From Caryophanales bacterium UBA3620 (GTDB lineage Bacteria; Bacillota_I; Bacilli_A; RF39; UBA660): a stretch of DNA of 31,326 nucleotides. The stretch lies in the NCBI GenBank assembly GCA_002375205.1, contig DFLL01000021.1, forward strand, positions 1-31,326. Reading direction: 5' to 3'. Positions 1 through 6,816 of this stretch are shown in pieces; position 1 is the first letter of the stretch, and each line of letters opens with the position of its first letter. The position numbers were made by a program, and so were the translations under genes. The notes under the pieces were generated by a model. The model had not been told where the DNA came from, ran no database searches, and saw only the letters and a list, made by a program, of their open reading frames with translations.

Positions 1-1235
1 TCATCAAAAATACCATTTACTCTTACTCCTGGTATTGATTTATCAAACTGACATATTTTTAATAAAAATCTTTGAAATCTTCTTACATCTTCTCCTTCTA
101 CTCCTCTTGTTAAGAAGTAATCGGGATATAATTCACTAGCAAAATCTTGATATTCTTTAGGAAAGGATTTTAAGATATTATTATAAGTGTCTTTTAATAC
201 TTTCCAATCGGTATAGGTAAAGTTACCTGTTACAGGTAGACCATATTTTTCTTGAAAAGCTTTTACCATCGTTACTGAGTTATCGTTATATACTGAATTA
301 GTAGGTAGTCTTGGTATATCTGAATCAAGAAAAGCTATAGCATCTAAAAAGTAATGGATATATTCTACTTCGATTCCAGTATCACCATAGGTAATAAAAT
401 CTTGATACCTAAAGGTTGCTTCATCGATGGTTAATCCTTCACTATATAAATCTGATAATTTCTTAACACTAGTATAAATATATTTTATTTTGTACCATGT
501 TGCTTTATCGACGATACCTGTTACTGGTAATCCAAATATCTCTTGAAATTTTTTAACAGCGGCTTCTGTTTCGACATCATAGATACCAGGATTATCTCCT
601 ATTTGAGGGATAGCGGGATAATTTATTCTAATACGTCTTAGATCTCTTTGAATAGCAAGAACGGGATTGCCAGCATTACCTAGTCCAATATTATATCCAG
701 GAAAACCAAAAGAGTTATCTCCAACGGGAGCATCAAACTTAATCGATATATCATTTCCATAATAATACTTTAAAATATCTAGATAGTTTTTACCTTGGTT
801 AGCTAAAGATACTGAACCCCATTGGGATAGGCCATCACAAGTTGTCACCCTGCCATCACAATATCTTGTAAAATATGGTTGGACACCACTACCTTTAACG
901 ATATAGTTATTAAAGATATCTTCGACAATATTATTAATATTTTCATATGTCGATCTATTAGGAGTATAGGCTTGATCGTATATTGGTGAAGATGTTATAT
1001 CAAAGTTATATCCTTTTGATGGATACCATTCATTATATATTCTATTTAAAGCAAAGGATATAATAGCATAGATATTAGCTCTTAGAGCTTCTTCGGGCCA
1101 TGTTGGATATAATTCTGATGCTGCAACATTGGATATATAATCAGTAAATGGTACAGTTATATTTTTTGCGGCACTATCTGGTTCTCCTAGATGAACAGTT
1201 ATATTATTTGGTACAACTGGGTATCTAATTGCCAT
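1..1235 (-). CDS. SpoIID-domain protein with PG_binding_1 repeats (3' end beyond window)
   Basis: Reading back from the ATG at 1235, the frame is open to the window edge (about 411 codons), so the C-terminus is missing. Residues ~30-165 are a SpoIID/LytB-type domain: VAASELYPTWPEEALRAN carries the Glu (E41) that matches the catalytic Glu of SpoIID lytic transglycosylases, and the stretch from GLSQWG to ILKYYYG (~135-160) matches the SpoIID C-terminal signature. Then come peptidoglycan-binding helical modules at ~188-252 (ending LPVTGIVDKATW) and ~292-360 (LPVTGNFTYTDW), and the start of a third. No signal peptide or membrane segment is visible. The start overlaps the stop of the gene at 1225-1641 by 11 bp, so the two are translationally coupled. 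Likely a glycan-strand-cleaving or spore-cortex-associated protein. Domain calls are firm; the spore role is inference. Confidence 0.85.
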   Translation of the reverse strand, partial: MAIRYPVVPNNITVHLGEPDSAAKNITVPFTDYISNVAASELYPTWPEEALRANIYAIISFALNRIYNEWYPSKGYNFDITSSPIYDQAYTPNRSTYENINNIVEDIFNNYIVKGSGVQPYFTRYCDGRVTTCDGLSQWGSVSLANQGKNYLDILKYYYGNDISIKFDAPVGDNSFGFPGYNIGLGNAGNPVLAIQRDLRRIRINYPAIPQIGDNPGIYDVETEAAVKKFQEIFGLPVTGIVDKATWYKIKYIYTSVKKLSDLYSEGLTIDEATFRYQDFITYGDTGIEVEYIHYFLDAIAFLDSDIPRLPTNSVYNDNSVTMVKAFQEKYGLPVTGNFTYTDWKVLKDTYNNILKSFPKEYQDFASELYPDYFLTRGVEGEDVRRFQRFLLKICQFDKSIPGVRVNGIFD

Positions 1236-1641
1236 ATTTAAAGCCTCTTACTAAAGTATTAGGAACAATATTGATGATTTGTTGGACGCATATTCCATCA
1301 TATAAATTTACTTTAAAATTTTCTTCTTCACCATCATAATTAGCTTTAATATTATAGACTGTCCATTTAGGTGCTATTAAATTATCACTACCTAGTATTG
1401 GTGCAGGTAGTCTTAGTCTTTCAATCATACCTGAAGAATCAGTAGTACCATTAAAGAATATTATTTTAGTATCTTCATCAATCATAGTACTTACTTCGAT
1501 ATTCATACCTTCAATTGGTACTGCTTCACTAGCTCCATAAGCTCTAATACTTAGCATTCCTACTCCTTCATTATTTTTCATAAATTCTTGATACTCTAAT
1601 AAGTTCTTTAACTCAGTATCATTTAAATTATATGTATTCAT
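1225..1641 (-). CDS. Small beta-sandwich (carboxypeptidase-regulatory-like) protein
   Basis: 138 residues, ATG preceded by AAAGGAGAAATA. After a short helical N-terminus (~5-25), residues ~27-90 read like a carboxypeptidase regulatory-like / prealbumin-type beta domain: the segment from GMLSIRAY to PIEGMNIEV is the usual 'G-x-L-x-[IV]-x-[AV]...P[IV]xGa' pattern, followed by a TDSSGMIERLRLPAP turn region and a YNIKANYDG strand. It has no catalytic motif, signal peptide or membrane helix. It sits between a LysM protein and a SpoIID/PG-binding protein and overlaps the latter, so it probably works with them as a structural or adaptor component of a wall or spore layer. Family assignment is by pattern only. 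Confidence 0.65.
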   Translation of the reverse strand: MNTYNLNDTELKNLLEYQEFMKNNEGVGMLSIRAYGASEAVPIEGMNIEVSTMIDEDTKIIFFNGTTDSSGMIERLRLPAPILGSDNLIAPKWTVYNIKANYDGEEENFKVNLYDGICVQQIINIVPNTLVRGFKYGN

Positions 1642-1651
1642 TATTTCTCCT

Positions 1652-2494
1652 TTATATATTTAGTTTTTGACCAATATTTAAGAGATTACTAGATAAATTA
1701 TTCTTTCTCTTAATAATATCGACACTAGTATTAAATTTCTTAGCTATACTATATAAACTATCCCCTTTTTGAACTATATATGTTCTAGTACTTGTATTAG
1801 TACTAGTACTTGGTACTTTTAGTATTTGACCAATAGAAAGATTATTACTTGTTAGATTATTTAATCTGATTAATTCACTTACACTTGTATTATAAAGATT
1901 TGCTATTTTATAGAGAGAATCTCCTCTTTTTACTGTATAATTTATCGTACTTATATTACTAGGTGGAGTATACTCTATTCCAAAGCATTCTTCTTCTACT
2001 ACTCCGGTAGAAGGAGTATTTGTTCTTATTTTAAGATTTTGACCAATAGATAGATTATTACTATTTAGGGAGTTATCTTTGATAATAGTATCAATACTTA
2101 CATTAAAATTCTTTGCGATACTATATAAACTATCTCCTTTTTTTACAATATAATTTGTATAATTAGGTACTGTTGTAGGACTATTATATGTCTCTGGTAT
2201 TAATAGTTTTTGTCCAATCGATAGATTATTACTTGTTAAGTTATTTAATCTTTTTATAGTATCAACATTAGTATCATATACATTTGCTATACTATATAAA
2301 CTATCTCCTTTTTTTACGGTATAAGTAAAGGTATTATCGGGATTAGTACCAGTACTACTAGGAATAGTAAGTACTTGGCCTATATTTAGATTAGTATTAT
2401 TTAAATTGTTAGCTTTCATTATATCCATTACGGATACTCCAAATTGATTACTTATTCCATATAGGGTATCTCCCCTTTTTACGGTATATGTCAA
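1652..2494 (-). CDS. Five-LysM peptidoglycan-binding protein
   Basis: 280 residues made almost entirely of five LysM domains at ~2-45, 56-100, 114-157, 185-229 and 238-280. Each has the form YxVxxGDSLYSIA...N.L....L.IGQ.L.IP, separated by Ser/Thr/Pro/Asn-rich linkers. No enzymatic domain, signal peptide or transmembrane segment is present. The start codon is TTG, chosen because GAGGTGA lies seven bases upstream and the first LysM begins at residue 2. It is followed 10 bp later by the small beta-domain gene and then by the SpoIID/PG-binding gene, so the three form one transcription unit. LysM proteins that lack export signals are typical of mother-cell spore-coat proteins in Bacillota. That fits here, but it is inference. 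Confidence 0.88.
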   Translation of the reverse strand: MTYTVKRGDTLYGISNQFGVSVMDIMKANNLNNTNLNIGQVLTIPSSTGTNPDNTFTYTVKKGDSLYSIANVYDTNVDTIKRLNNLTSNNLSIGQKLLIPETYNSPTTVPNYTNYIVKKGDSLYSIAKNFNVSIDTIIKDNSLNSNNLSIGQNLKIRTNTPSTGVVEEECFGIEYTPPSNISTINYTVKRGDSLYKIANLYNTSVSELIRLNNLTSNNLSIGQILKVPSTSTNTSTRTYIVQKGDSLYSIAKKFNTSVDIIKRKNNLSSNLLNIGQKLNI

Positions 2495-2542
2495 TATTTA
2501 GTCACCTCTAGTTAATTATATGAAATAGATATTTATATAATA

Positions 2543-2573
2543 CAAAAAAAGTAATAGAGTTATTTCTATTACT
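2543..2573 (-). terminator. Intrinsic terminator (bidirectional)
   Basis: An AGTAATAGA / TCTATTACT stem (2550-2573) is followed on the minus strand by seven T (2550-2544). It ends the transcript of the gene at 2700-3308; on the plus strand it is also followed by a T-rich tail. The same hairpin recurs at 3414-3437. Confidence 0.7.
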
Positions 2574-2595
2574 TTATATTTTTTTATTTTATGTT

Positions 2596-2633
2596 CCGCC
2601 TAATGGCGGGCCAAAGAAATATTATTTCTTTGG
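2596..2633. repeat. Two tandem perfect hairpins
   Basis: CCGCC-TAAT-GGCGG (2596-2609) is followed one base later by CCAAAGAAAT-ATT-ATTTCTTTGG (2611-2633, 10-bp perfect stem). They lie inside a 3' flank that is otherwise shared with the region at 3438-3480, where they are absent, so they look like an insertion. No T-tract follows either hairpin on either strand, so this is not a typical terminator. Confidence 0.5.
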
Positions 2634-2699
2634 TAATACCTTTAATTAGGATATCTTGTATTTAGATTTATTTAATATATATTGTTTATCTTTCTTCTT

Positions 2700-3308
2700 C
2701 TATTTCTTCTTAACTAATAAAGGTGCTTTTATTAATTCTCCAGTAAATGTTAATGGATGAATTTTTTCGAAAGGACCACTTCCGTATTTCTCAACAAATT
2801 CTCTAAGCATCTTACTCTTTTCTTCATAATCAAGGCTTAAAGGAGTTATAATCATTGCATTATCTGCATAGTTATATTTTCTAAAAATTTTTTCAACTTG
2901 AAGGAAATCCTTTAAAGCATTTAAGTAATCTAAAATATCTTTAGGAGTTTGATCATCGAAGACATCCCATAATCTTCTATAAGCAAATTCGTTATCTTTT
3001 TCTCCTGAAAATAATGTTTCCGGAAGAAAACCATATCCAATATCGCATGATGCTATTGGAGAACGTCTCTCATTATAATGATCTATCCAATAAAACCCAA
3101 TATTCCAATCAGATGCCCATTTTTTAACTTTTAATAATGCCTCCTCATATTTTTCTGGAGGAACGCTAATTACATAATATCCAATGTAGTTCCAATAATC
3201 GGCTTCTGATATACCTATTCTATTTACAAGATACCATTTAATAATGCCTGCTGTTAATTCATCGCCTGTCATAAATGCGTCTTTCATTTTTTCAATATTT
3301 GTAGCCAT
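2700..3308 (-). CDS. Hypothetical protein, 202 aa
   Basis: Not recognised. A soluble, mixed alpha/beta acidic-to-neutral protein starting MATNIEKM, with a strong ribosome site (GGAGAGGAG) and its own TTGACA-16-TAAAAT promoter just upstream. It is rich in Tyr and Trp in its first half (WYLVNRIGISEADYWNYIGYY; FYWIDHYNERR) and has a mostly helical second half ending in a basic VKKK tail. No signal peptide, membrane helix or metal-binding cluster is seen. It shares its downstream flank (a duplicated terminator hairpin and an AT-rich stretch) with the small gene at 3475-3684, which suggests that the two units arose or moved together. It lies in the accessory block downstream of the tRNA gene. Confidence 0.75.
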   Translation of the reverse strand: MATNIEKMKDAFMTGDELTAGIIKWYLVNRIGISEADYWNYIGYYVISVPPEKYEEALLKVKKWASDWNIGFYWIDHYNERRSPIASCDIGYGFLPETLFSGEKDNEFAYRRLWDVFDDQTPKDILDYLNALKDFLQVEKIFRKYNYADNAMIITPLSLDYEEKSKMLREFVEKYGSGPFEKIHPLTFTGELIKAPLLVKKK

Positions 3309-3335
3309 AATACTTTCTCCTCTCCTTGAATAATT

Positions 3336-3363
3336 ATTTTACATTAAAAATTATAAATGTCAA
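3336..3363 (-). promoter_or_regulatory. Promoter for the 202-aa hypothetical gene
   Basis: Minus strand: TTGACA (3363-3358), 16-bp spacer, TAAAAT (3341-3336), then an AGGAGAGGAG ribosome site and ATG at 3308. Confidence 0.7.
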
Positions 3364-3410
3364 GGTAAATGATATAATAAGTAATAAAAAATGTTAATTA
3401 TATGATACTA

Positions 3411-3437
3411 AAAAGTAATAGAGTTATTTCTATTACT
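3411..3437 (-). terminator. Second copy of the AGTAATAGA hairpin
   Basis: The stem AGTAATAGA / TCTATTACT is identical to the one at 2550-2573, followed on the minus strand by only four T. It lies downstream of the 3475-3684 gene and probably ends its transcript. Confidence 0.5.
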
Positions 3438-3474
3438 TTATATCTCGTAATTAGATTCATTTAATATATATTGT

Positions 3475-3684
3475 TTATCTTTTTCTATTACTATTTGGAT
3501 TAATAACTGGGGCTTTGGATTTTCTAGTTTTTGAGCCATGAATTCTACCTAAATCACGACCAATTTCTTCTATTATTTGTTCTAATTCTTTTAATTTGTT
3601 AGGGTCTTTTGTTTTCTCACACTCTTTCGTTAAATTATCTAATTCTCTGTATAATTCGCTTGGTAACATTATTCGATTATCCAT
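3475..3684 (-). CDS. Small helical protein with basic tail, 69 aa
   Basis: Not recognised. From the ATG at 3684 (AAAGGGTG lies upstream; a TTG two codons earlier is also possible) the protein is a single charged helix-rich region (LYRELDNLTKECEKTKD, then LKELEQIIEEIGRDLGRI), probably a short coiled coil. A Lys/Arg/Asn-rich unstructured tail ends in SNRKR. The gene begins 21 bp after the 198-aa gene at 3706-4302 and is likely co-transcribed with it from the promoter at 4325-4354. Size and composition would suit a nucleic-acid-binding or antitoxin-like partner, but no family match is evident. Confidence 0.6.
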   Translation of the reverse strand: MDNRIMLPSELYRELDNLTKECEKTKDPNKLKELEQIIEEIGRDLGRIHGSKTRKSKAPVINPNSNRKR

Positions 3685-3705
3685 ATTCAATTACACCCTT
3701 TCTAT

Positions 3706-4302
3706 TTATTCTGACGATTCATTTTCAAGTCTTTTTAATTCTGCTTTCAACTTTTTGATTCTCGTTTTTCTGTTTTTTTCTTTTCTAGCAGCTATTAACT
3801 CAGTTGGTTCTTCTTTAACTTTTTCTACAAAACCACATCTACTACATGTTCTTTTCCAATTTTCATGTTTGACCTTAACATAGCCTCGTAGCCCAGCATC
3901 CCACACTGGTTCTTCAGTAGACCAAGTTGCTTTTTTCCATTCACTAAAAATATGGCCCTCTTTTTCACACATCATTTTCTTGTTTTCCTGCTCTTGAATT
4001 TCAAGATACTTCTTAATAATTTTAAAAATTTCATTAATTGCTTTATTTTTATTATCATCTGATAAAGATTCAAATTCCTTAAATAATTCGATATTGCTTT
4101 TTAATTCTTCATTTTGAGCAGGAATACTAATAAATGTCTCAAAAGCATTTCTTACAAGTTTTGATTTTTCACAATCATATTCTGAAGTATCAAAAGTAGT
4201 CTCATTATCTCTTAATTCCCCTATTATAGCATCGGCAACCTTTAGTTGATTTTCTGGGCCTAAGCTATTAAAATTATAGATCCATCTGTTTACTTTTAAC
4301 AT
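3706..4302 (-). CDS. Hypothetical protein with a Cys/His zinc-ribbon-like site, 198 aa
   Basis: Not recognised. The ATG has an AAGGAGG site and a near-consensus promoter. Residues 1-108 are alpha-helical and acidic (SLGPENQLKVADAIIGEL; FKEFESLSDDNKNKAINEI). Then follows CEKEGHIFSEWKKATW and, about 40 residues later, RTCSRCGFVEKVKEEP. The Cys/His pair plus CxxC look like four zinc ligands. Between them lies a Trp-rich strand region (WSTEEPVWDAGLRGYVKVKHENW). The last 35 residues are a strongly basic coiled coil (EKNRKTRIKKLKAELKRLENE). This organisation would fit a nucleic-acid-associated protein, but no function is assigned. Confidence 0.7.
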   Translation of the reverse strand: MLKVNRWIYNFNSLGPENQLKVADAIIGELRDNETTFDTSEYDCEKSKLVRNAFETFISIPAQNEELKSNIELFKEFESLSDDNKNKAINEIFKIIKKYLEIQEQENKKMMCEKEGHIFSEWKKATWSTEEPVWDAGLRGYVKVKHENWKRTCSRCGFVEKVKEEPTELIAARKEKNRKTRIKKLKAELKRLENESSE

Positions 4303-4324
4303 AAAAACCTCCTTAGGTACTTTT

Positions 4325-4354
4325 ATTATAAAATATCTTTTATTATTCTGTCAA
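4325..4354 (-). promoter_or_regulatory. Strong promoter for the 4302/3684 gene pair
   Basis: Minus strand: TTGACA (4354-4349), 18-bp spacer, TATAAT (4330-4325), then AAGGAGG and ATG at 4302. It is back to back with a plus-strand promoter at 4386-4414. Confidence 0.75.
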
Positions 4355-4385
4355 TATACTCTTTACAATAATTAAAAAGAAACTA

Positions 4386-4414
4386 TTGATAGTTAATTAA
4401 ATATTTGTTATAGT
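4386..4414 (+). promoter_or_regulatory. Promoter for a plus-strand non-coding transcript
   Basis: TTGATA (4386-4391), exact 17-bp spacer, TATAGT (4409-4414); predicted start near 4421. No plus-strand open reading frame of note follows, but a GC-richer, fold-able segment does. Confidence 0.6.
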
Positions 4415-4420
4415 TTATAT

Positions 4421-4518
4421 ACAAGATTAGGAACATGTCGATCAAAGACGAAAACCTAATCGTAATCTAAGTACGAGGCACTCTGGGCAAAAGATTGGAA
4501 TTAGCTCCTATCCTTTTT
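4421..4518 (+). ncRNA. Candidate small RNA 1 beside the AbiF gene
   Basis: A ~98-nt segment downstream of the plus-strand promoter, clearly less AT-rich than its surroundings. Helix P1 is GATTAGG (4425-4431) with CCTAATC (4455-4461), enclosing a loop with TCG/CGA. Helix P2 is AATCT (4464-4468) with AGATT (4492-4496), enclosing GAGGCACTC and TGGGC. A short GGA/TCC pair (4497-4508) is followed by TATCC and five T (4514-4518), a weak terminator. It converges on the minus-strand RNA at 4594-4659. It may belong to the RNA described near abiF genes or be an independent RNA. The evidence is promoter, base composition and helices only. Confidence 0.4.
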
Positions 4519-4520
4519 AT

Positions 4521-4559
4521 AAAAATGAAAAAGACCTAAGGCTTCTAAAGTTTCCTAGG
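4521..4559 (-). terminator. Minus-strand terminator
   Basis: The imperfect stem CCTAGG / CCTTAGG with an inner CTT/AAG helix (4559-4535) is followed on the minus strand by TCTTTTTCATTTTT. It is a back-up terminator for transcripts that pass the one at 4594-4624. Confidence 0.5.
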
Positions 4560-4593
4560 CACATTTCATATATAATATTACAATATTTAAAAC

Positions 4594-4624
4594 AAAAAAG
4601 CAAGTCAGACGCATCCAACTTGCT
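4594..4624 (-). terminator. Terminator of the AbiF-linked small RNA
   Basis: Minus strand: AGCAAGT (4624-4618), 12-nt loop, ACTTGCT (4605-4599) and a T6 run. It can end both the small RNA and read-through from the AbiF gene. Confidence 0.8.
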
Positions 4625-4659
4625 CAGATGGGATCCGAAGATACACCATCGCCATTCAC
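4594..4659 (-). ncRNA. Candidate small RNA 2, 3' of the AbiF gene
   Basis: A ~65-nt RNA with all three expected parts: its own promoter (4694-4666), a compact hairpin and an intrinsic terminator. The hairpin pairs GATGG (4650-4646) with CCATC (4631-4627), has a small internal loop, then ATC/GAT closed by a UUCG tetraloop. A short linker leads into the terminator stem AGCAAGT/ACTTGCT, whose 12-nt loop contains GGATGCGTC. It is far richer in GC than its flanks. Its promoter starts nine bases after the AbiF stop codon, so it can be made alone or as the 3' end of the AbiF mRNA. Structured RNAs near Abi_2/abiF genes are an established theme; membership of that family is not proven here. Confidence 0.6.
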
Positions 4660-4665
4660 ATTTAT

Positions 4666-4694
4666 AATATACCATAATTGCAAAAATTATGCAA
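4666..4694 (-). promoter_or_regulatory. Promoter of small RNA 2
   Basis: Minus strand: TTGCAT (4694-4689), exact 17-bp spacer ending TGG (extended -10), TATATT (4671-4666). It is placed immediately after the AbiF stop codon. Confidence 0.65.
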
Positions 4695-4702
4695 TAATTT
4701 GA

Positions 4703-5677
4703 TCAACTTTTTATGAATTTTCGTAAATCTGATAATTTGTTCTTTGTATCTGAATATATAATTTTATTATAAATACTAATGGAAATTTTATTTCTAAACT
4801 CTTCAATAATTTTTTCATAATCATTTACGAATTTACTAATTTCGGTTTTAGTAATTCCATACTTCTTTAATAACACTGAAATAATAAGAACATAATCAGT
4901 AATTGTATTAAAATCAATTCCTGTACAACCGATTTCATTTTCTAGATATTTACATAATTTAGTATCAATTTTTCCATCTTTAAATCTTACATCAAAAACT
5001 ACATCATTATGTGCGATTGAATTTCTTAATGATTTAATTAAATACATAATCTTTTCAGGAAATTTAGCATTAGTATCAAATGCAATATTTATATTCATTT
5101 CTTTATCAATTTTATTTCTAACTTTAAATTCTAAACTCTTAATTAAATCTGCAAACGTTCCCAATGTAACTATTTCAAATATACCCCAAATTGGAACGTG
5201 TCTATCTTTTGAATAAAAATGACTAACAATTTTATTTTCATTATTATAACTTCTAGATAAAGAAGAATAAATATTATTTTGTACTGATAATCTTTGTTTC
5301 ATTTTCTTTTTATATTCTTCACTAGTATTACTATTTCTATAATCAGTCATACCATTTTCATAAACAACATTAAATTCATCGGTTTTATATTCTTCAACTA
5401 ATATTTGTAGTACAATATTTTTCGAAATTGTTTCTATTTGCATTATTTGTGGATATAATAAACTTTTTAATTTAGAATCAAATTCAACTATTGAAACTAT
5501 TTCATCAAAACTAGATAATTTTATCCTATTTTGTGGATTATTAATGTATCTATAACCTTTATAGCCATGATAATAACCTATATTTCTTAAATTCTTTTTA
5601 TCTTTAGTACCTTCAATGGAAATGTTATGGTTATCCCTTAAATATTTCATTAAAGCATTTGTTGTTCTAACTTTCAT
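4703..5677 (-). CDS. Abi_2/AbiF-family HEPN protein (abortive infection)
   Basis: 324 residues from the ATG at 5677, chosen because GAGGTGG lies eight bases upstream; an in-frame GTG at 5689 sits inside that ribosome site. The N-terminal half has the Abi_2 pattern: NIGYYHGYKGYRY, then FDEIVSIVEFDSKLKSLLYPQIMQIETISKNIV (~58-90). The middle has VPIWGIFEIVTLGTFADLIKSL (~161-182), another family hallmark. The HEPN ribonuclease motif R-x4-H is present intact as RNSIAH (~218-223), followed by ND. Abi_2 proteins (AbiD/AbiF) act in phage-induced growth arrest. Their HEPN motif implies RNA cleavage, and the family has been proposed as related to the ancestor of Cas13. Its 3' side carries two candidate structured RNAs with their own promoters. 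Confidence 0.88.
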   Translation of the reverse strand: MKVRTTNALMKYLRDNHNISIEGTKDKKNLRNIGYYHGYKGYRYINNPQNRIKLSSFDEIVSIVEFDSKLKSLLYPQIMQIETISKNIVLQILVEEYKTDEFNVVYENGMTDYRNSNTSEEYKKKMKQRLSVQNNIYSSLSRSYNNENKIVSHFYSKDRHVPIWGIFEIVTLGTFADLIKSLEFKVRNKIDKEMNINIAFDTNAKFPEKIMYLIKSLRNSIAHNDVVFDVRFKDGKIDTKLCKYLENEIGCTGIDFNTITDYVLIISVLLKKYGITKTEISKFVNDYEKIIEEFRNKISISIYNKIIYSDTKNKLSDLRKFIKS

Positions 5678-5854
5678 CTTTATATCCACCTCACTTCTAT
5701 ATATAGAAAAAGCATAGTATTCCTTATCATATTAATAAGTCTCTACTAGCCCTTAATTTTCTATTTCTTAATTTTATTATTATTTTCATTTAGACAAAAT
5801 ATCTTTGATAATCCTTCTAAATGTTTTCCTTTTTTTAATCATACTTTTTAAAAA

Positions 5855-5928
5855 TGGTGCCATAACGGTGAATTGAACACCGATTAAAGCCTTACCATGG
5901 CCTCGTAATACCATTATACTATTATGGC
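5855..5928 (-). tRNA. tRNA-Thr (anticodon GGT), CCA encoded
   Basis: Folds by hand into a full cloverleaf: acceptor GCCATAA / TTATGGC with discriminator A and encoded CCA; D arm GTAT...TTAC (three pairs plus a T-T) with AATGGTA loop holding G18G19; anticodon stem AGGCC/GGCTT around loop ATGGTAA, giving GGT with T33 and A37; variable loop of 4; T arm CGGTG-TTCAATT-CACCG. G1-C72, C2-G71, G35 and U36 agree with threonine identity. The D arm is weak, so a rare or laterally acquired tRNA is possible. Its 3' end faces the accessory block at 2.5-5.7 kb, a common layout for elements integrated at tRNA genes. Confidence 0.75.
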
Positions 5929-5984
5929 AGAGATGAATTGATACTAAATGTTCAATTCACGGTATTATTTCTTGCTATATCATA

Positions 5985-6017
5985 AAAATTAATATCTATT
6001 TAAAGAATATTAATTTT
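5985..6017 (-). terminator. AT-only hairpin overlapping the uppP stop
   Basis: An 11-bp stem AAAATTAATAT / ATATTAATTTT encloses the uppP stop codon, followed on the minus strand by a short T run. It is a weak but plausible end for the tig-uppP transcript. Confidence 0.4.
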
Positions 6018-6799
6018 ATGAATACGATTAATGCTAGTATTACTCTGTAAAAAGCAAATACTGAGAAATCATGTTTCTTTATATAACTAAGGAGGAATTT
6101 TATTGATATTATTCCCATTGAAAAGGAAGATAATATTCCTACGATTACGTCCTTAGTTAAAGAAAGATCTTTTAGTTCTAAAATAGTTGCTCCACATATT
6201 ACAGGTACGGATAAAAGAAAGGTAAACTTTGTTACGGCTTCTTTTGATAGTCCTTGTAATCTTCCTGCGAGAATAGTTGTTCCTGATCTGGAAAAGCCAG
6301 GAATTAGAGCAAATATTTGAGATATACCTATTATTAGTGCTTCTTTGATTGTAATACTATCAAAATCTTTTTCTTTTTTATAATGCTTACTAGCCCATTT
6401 ATCTCCGATAAAGATAAATAATCCCATAAGAGAAAGAGCAAGAGCTATTATCCATATTTTATCTCTAATGATATTTTCGATGATATCATCAAGTAATAAT
6501 CCTGCGATAGCGGATGGTACTGTAGCTATAACTAGATACCAAAATATTTTACCATTGGTATTTAGTTTCTTTTCTTTAATACTAGTTATAGCTCCAGTAA
6601 AGAAAGTCCACCAATCTTTAAAAAAGATTAATAGAACTGCGAGCATCGTACCAAAATGAAGGGCTATATCAAATGATAGCCCACCACTCTTCCATCCTAA
6701 TAGATAGGGAATTAATATTAAGTGCGCAGATGATGATATTGGTAAAAATTCCGCAATCCCCTGAATAATTCCAAGTATTACCGCCTTAAATACGCTCAT
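5996..6799 (-). CDS. uppP: Undecaprenyl-diphosphatase UppP (BacA family)
   Basis: 267 residues, normal length. This integral-membrane enzyme dephosphorylates undecaprenyl pyrophosphate to recycle the lipid carrier for peptidoglycan and other wall polymers; loss lowers bacitracin resistance. Both active-site signatures are present: QGIAEFLPISSSAHL (residues 13-27, with E17, S23, H26) and PGFSRSGTT (167-175, with R171 and S172). About eight hydrophobic helices are visible. It starts 17 bp after the trigger-factor gene and probably shares its transcript. The tRNA gene follows after 67 bp. No unusual residues. Confidence 0.96.
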   Translation of the reverse strand: MSVFKAVILGIIQGIAEFLPISSSAHLILIPYLLGWKSGGLSFDIALHFGTMLAVLLIFFKDWWTFFTGAITSIKEKKLNTNGKIFWYLVIATVPSAIAGLLLDDIIENIIRDKIWIIALALSLMGLFIFIGDKWASKHYKKEKDFDSITIKEALIIGISQIFALIPGFSRSGTTILAGRLQGLSKEAVTKFTFLLSVPVICGATILELKDLSLTKDVIVGILSSFSMGIISIKFLLSYIKKHDFSVFAFYRVILALIVFIKLIFFK

Positions 6800-6816
6800 A
6801 ATATCTCCTTGTTATT

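Noticed and set aside
1652..2494. Repeated DNA in the LysM gene as a CRISPR-like or tandem array
   Set aside because: The repeats are ~140-200 bp apart, in frame and encode five LysM domains.
3596..3883. Plus-strand open frames over minus-strand genes (for example at 3596, 7583, 12080, 20656)
   Set aside because: They are antisense shadows of well-supported genes, have low-complexity hydrophobic composition and lack ribosome sites.
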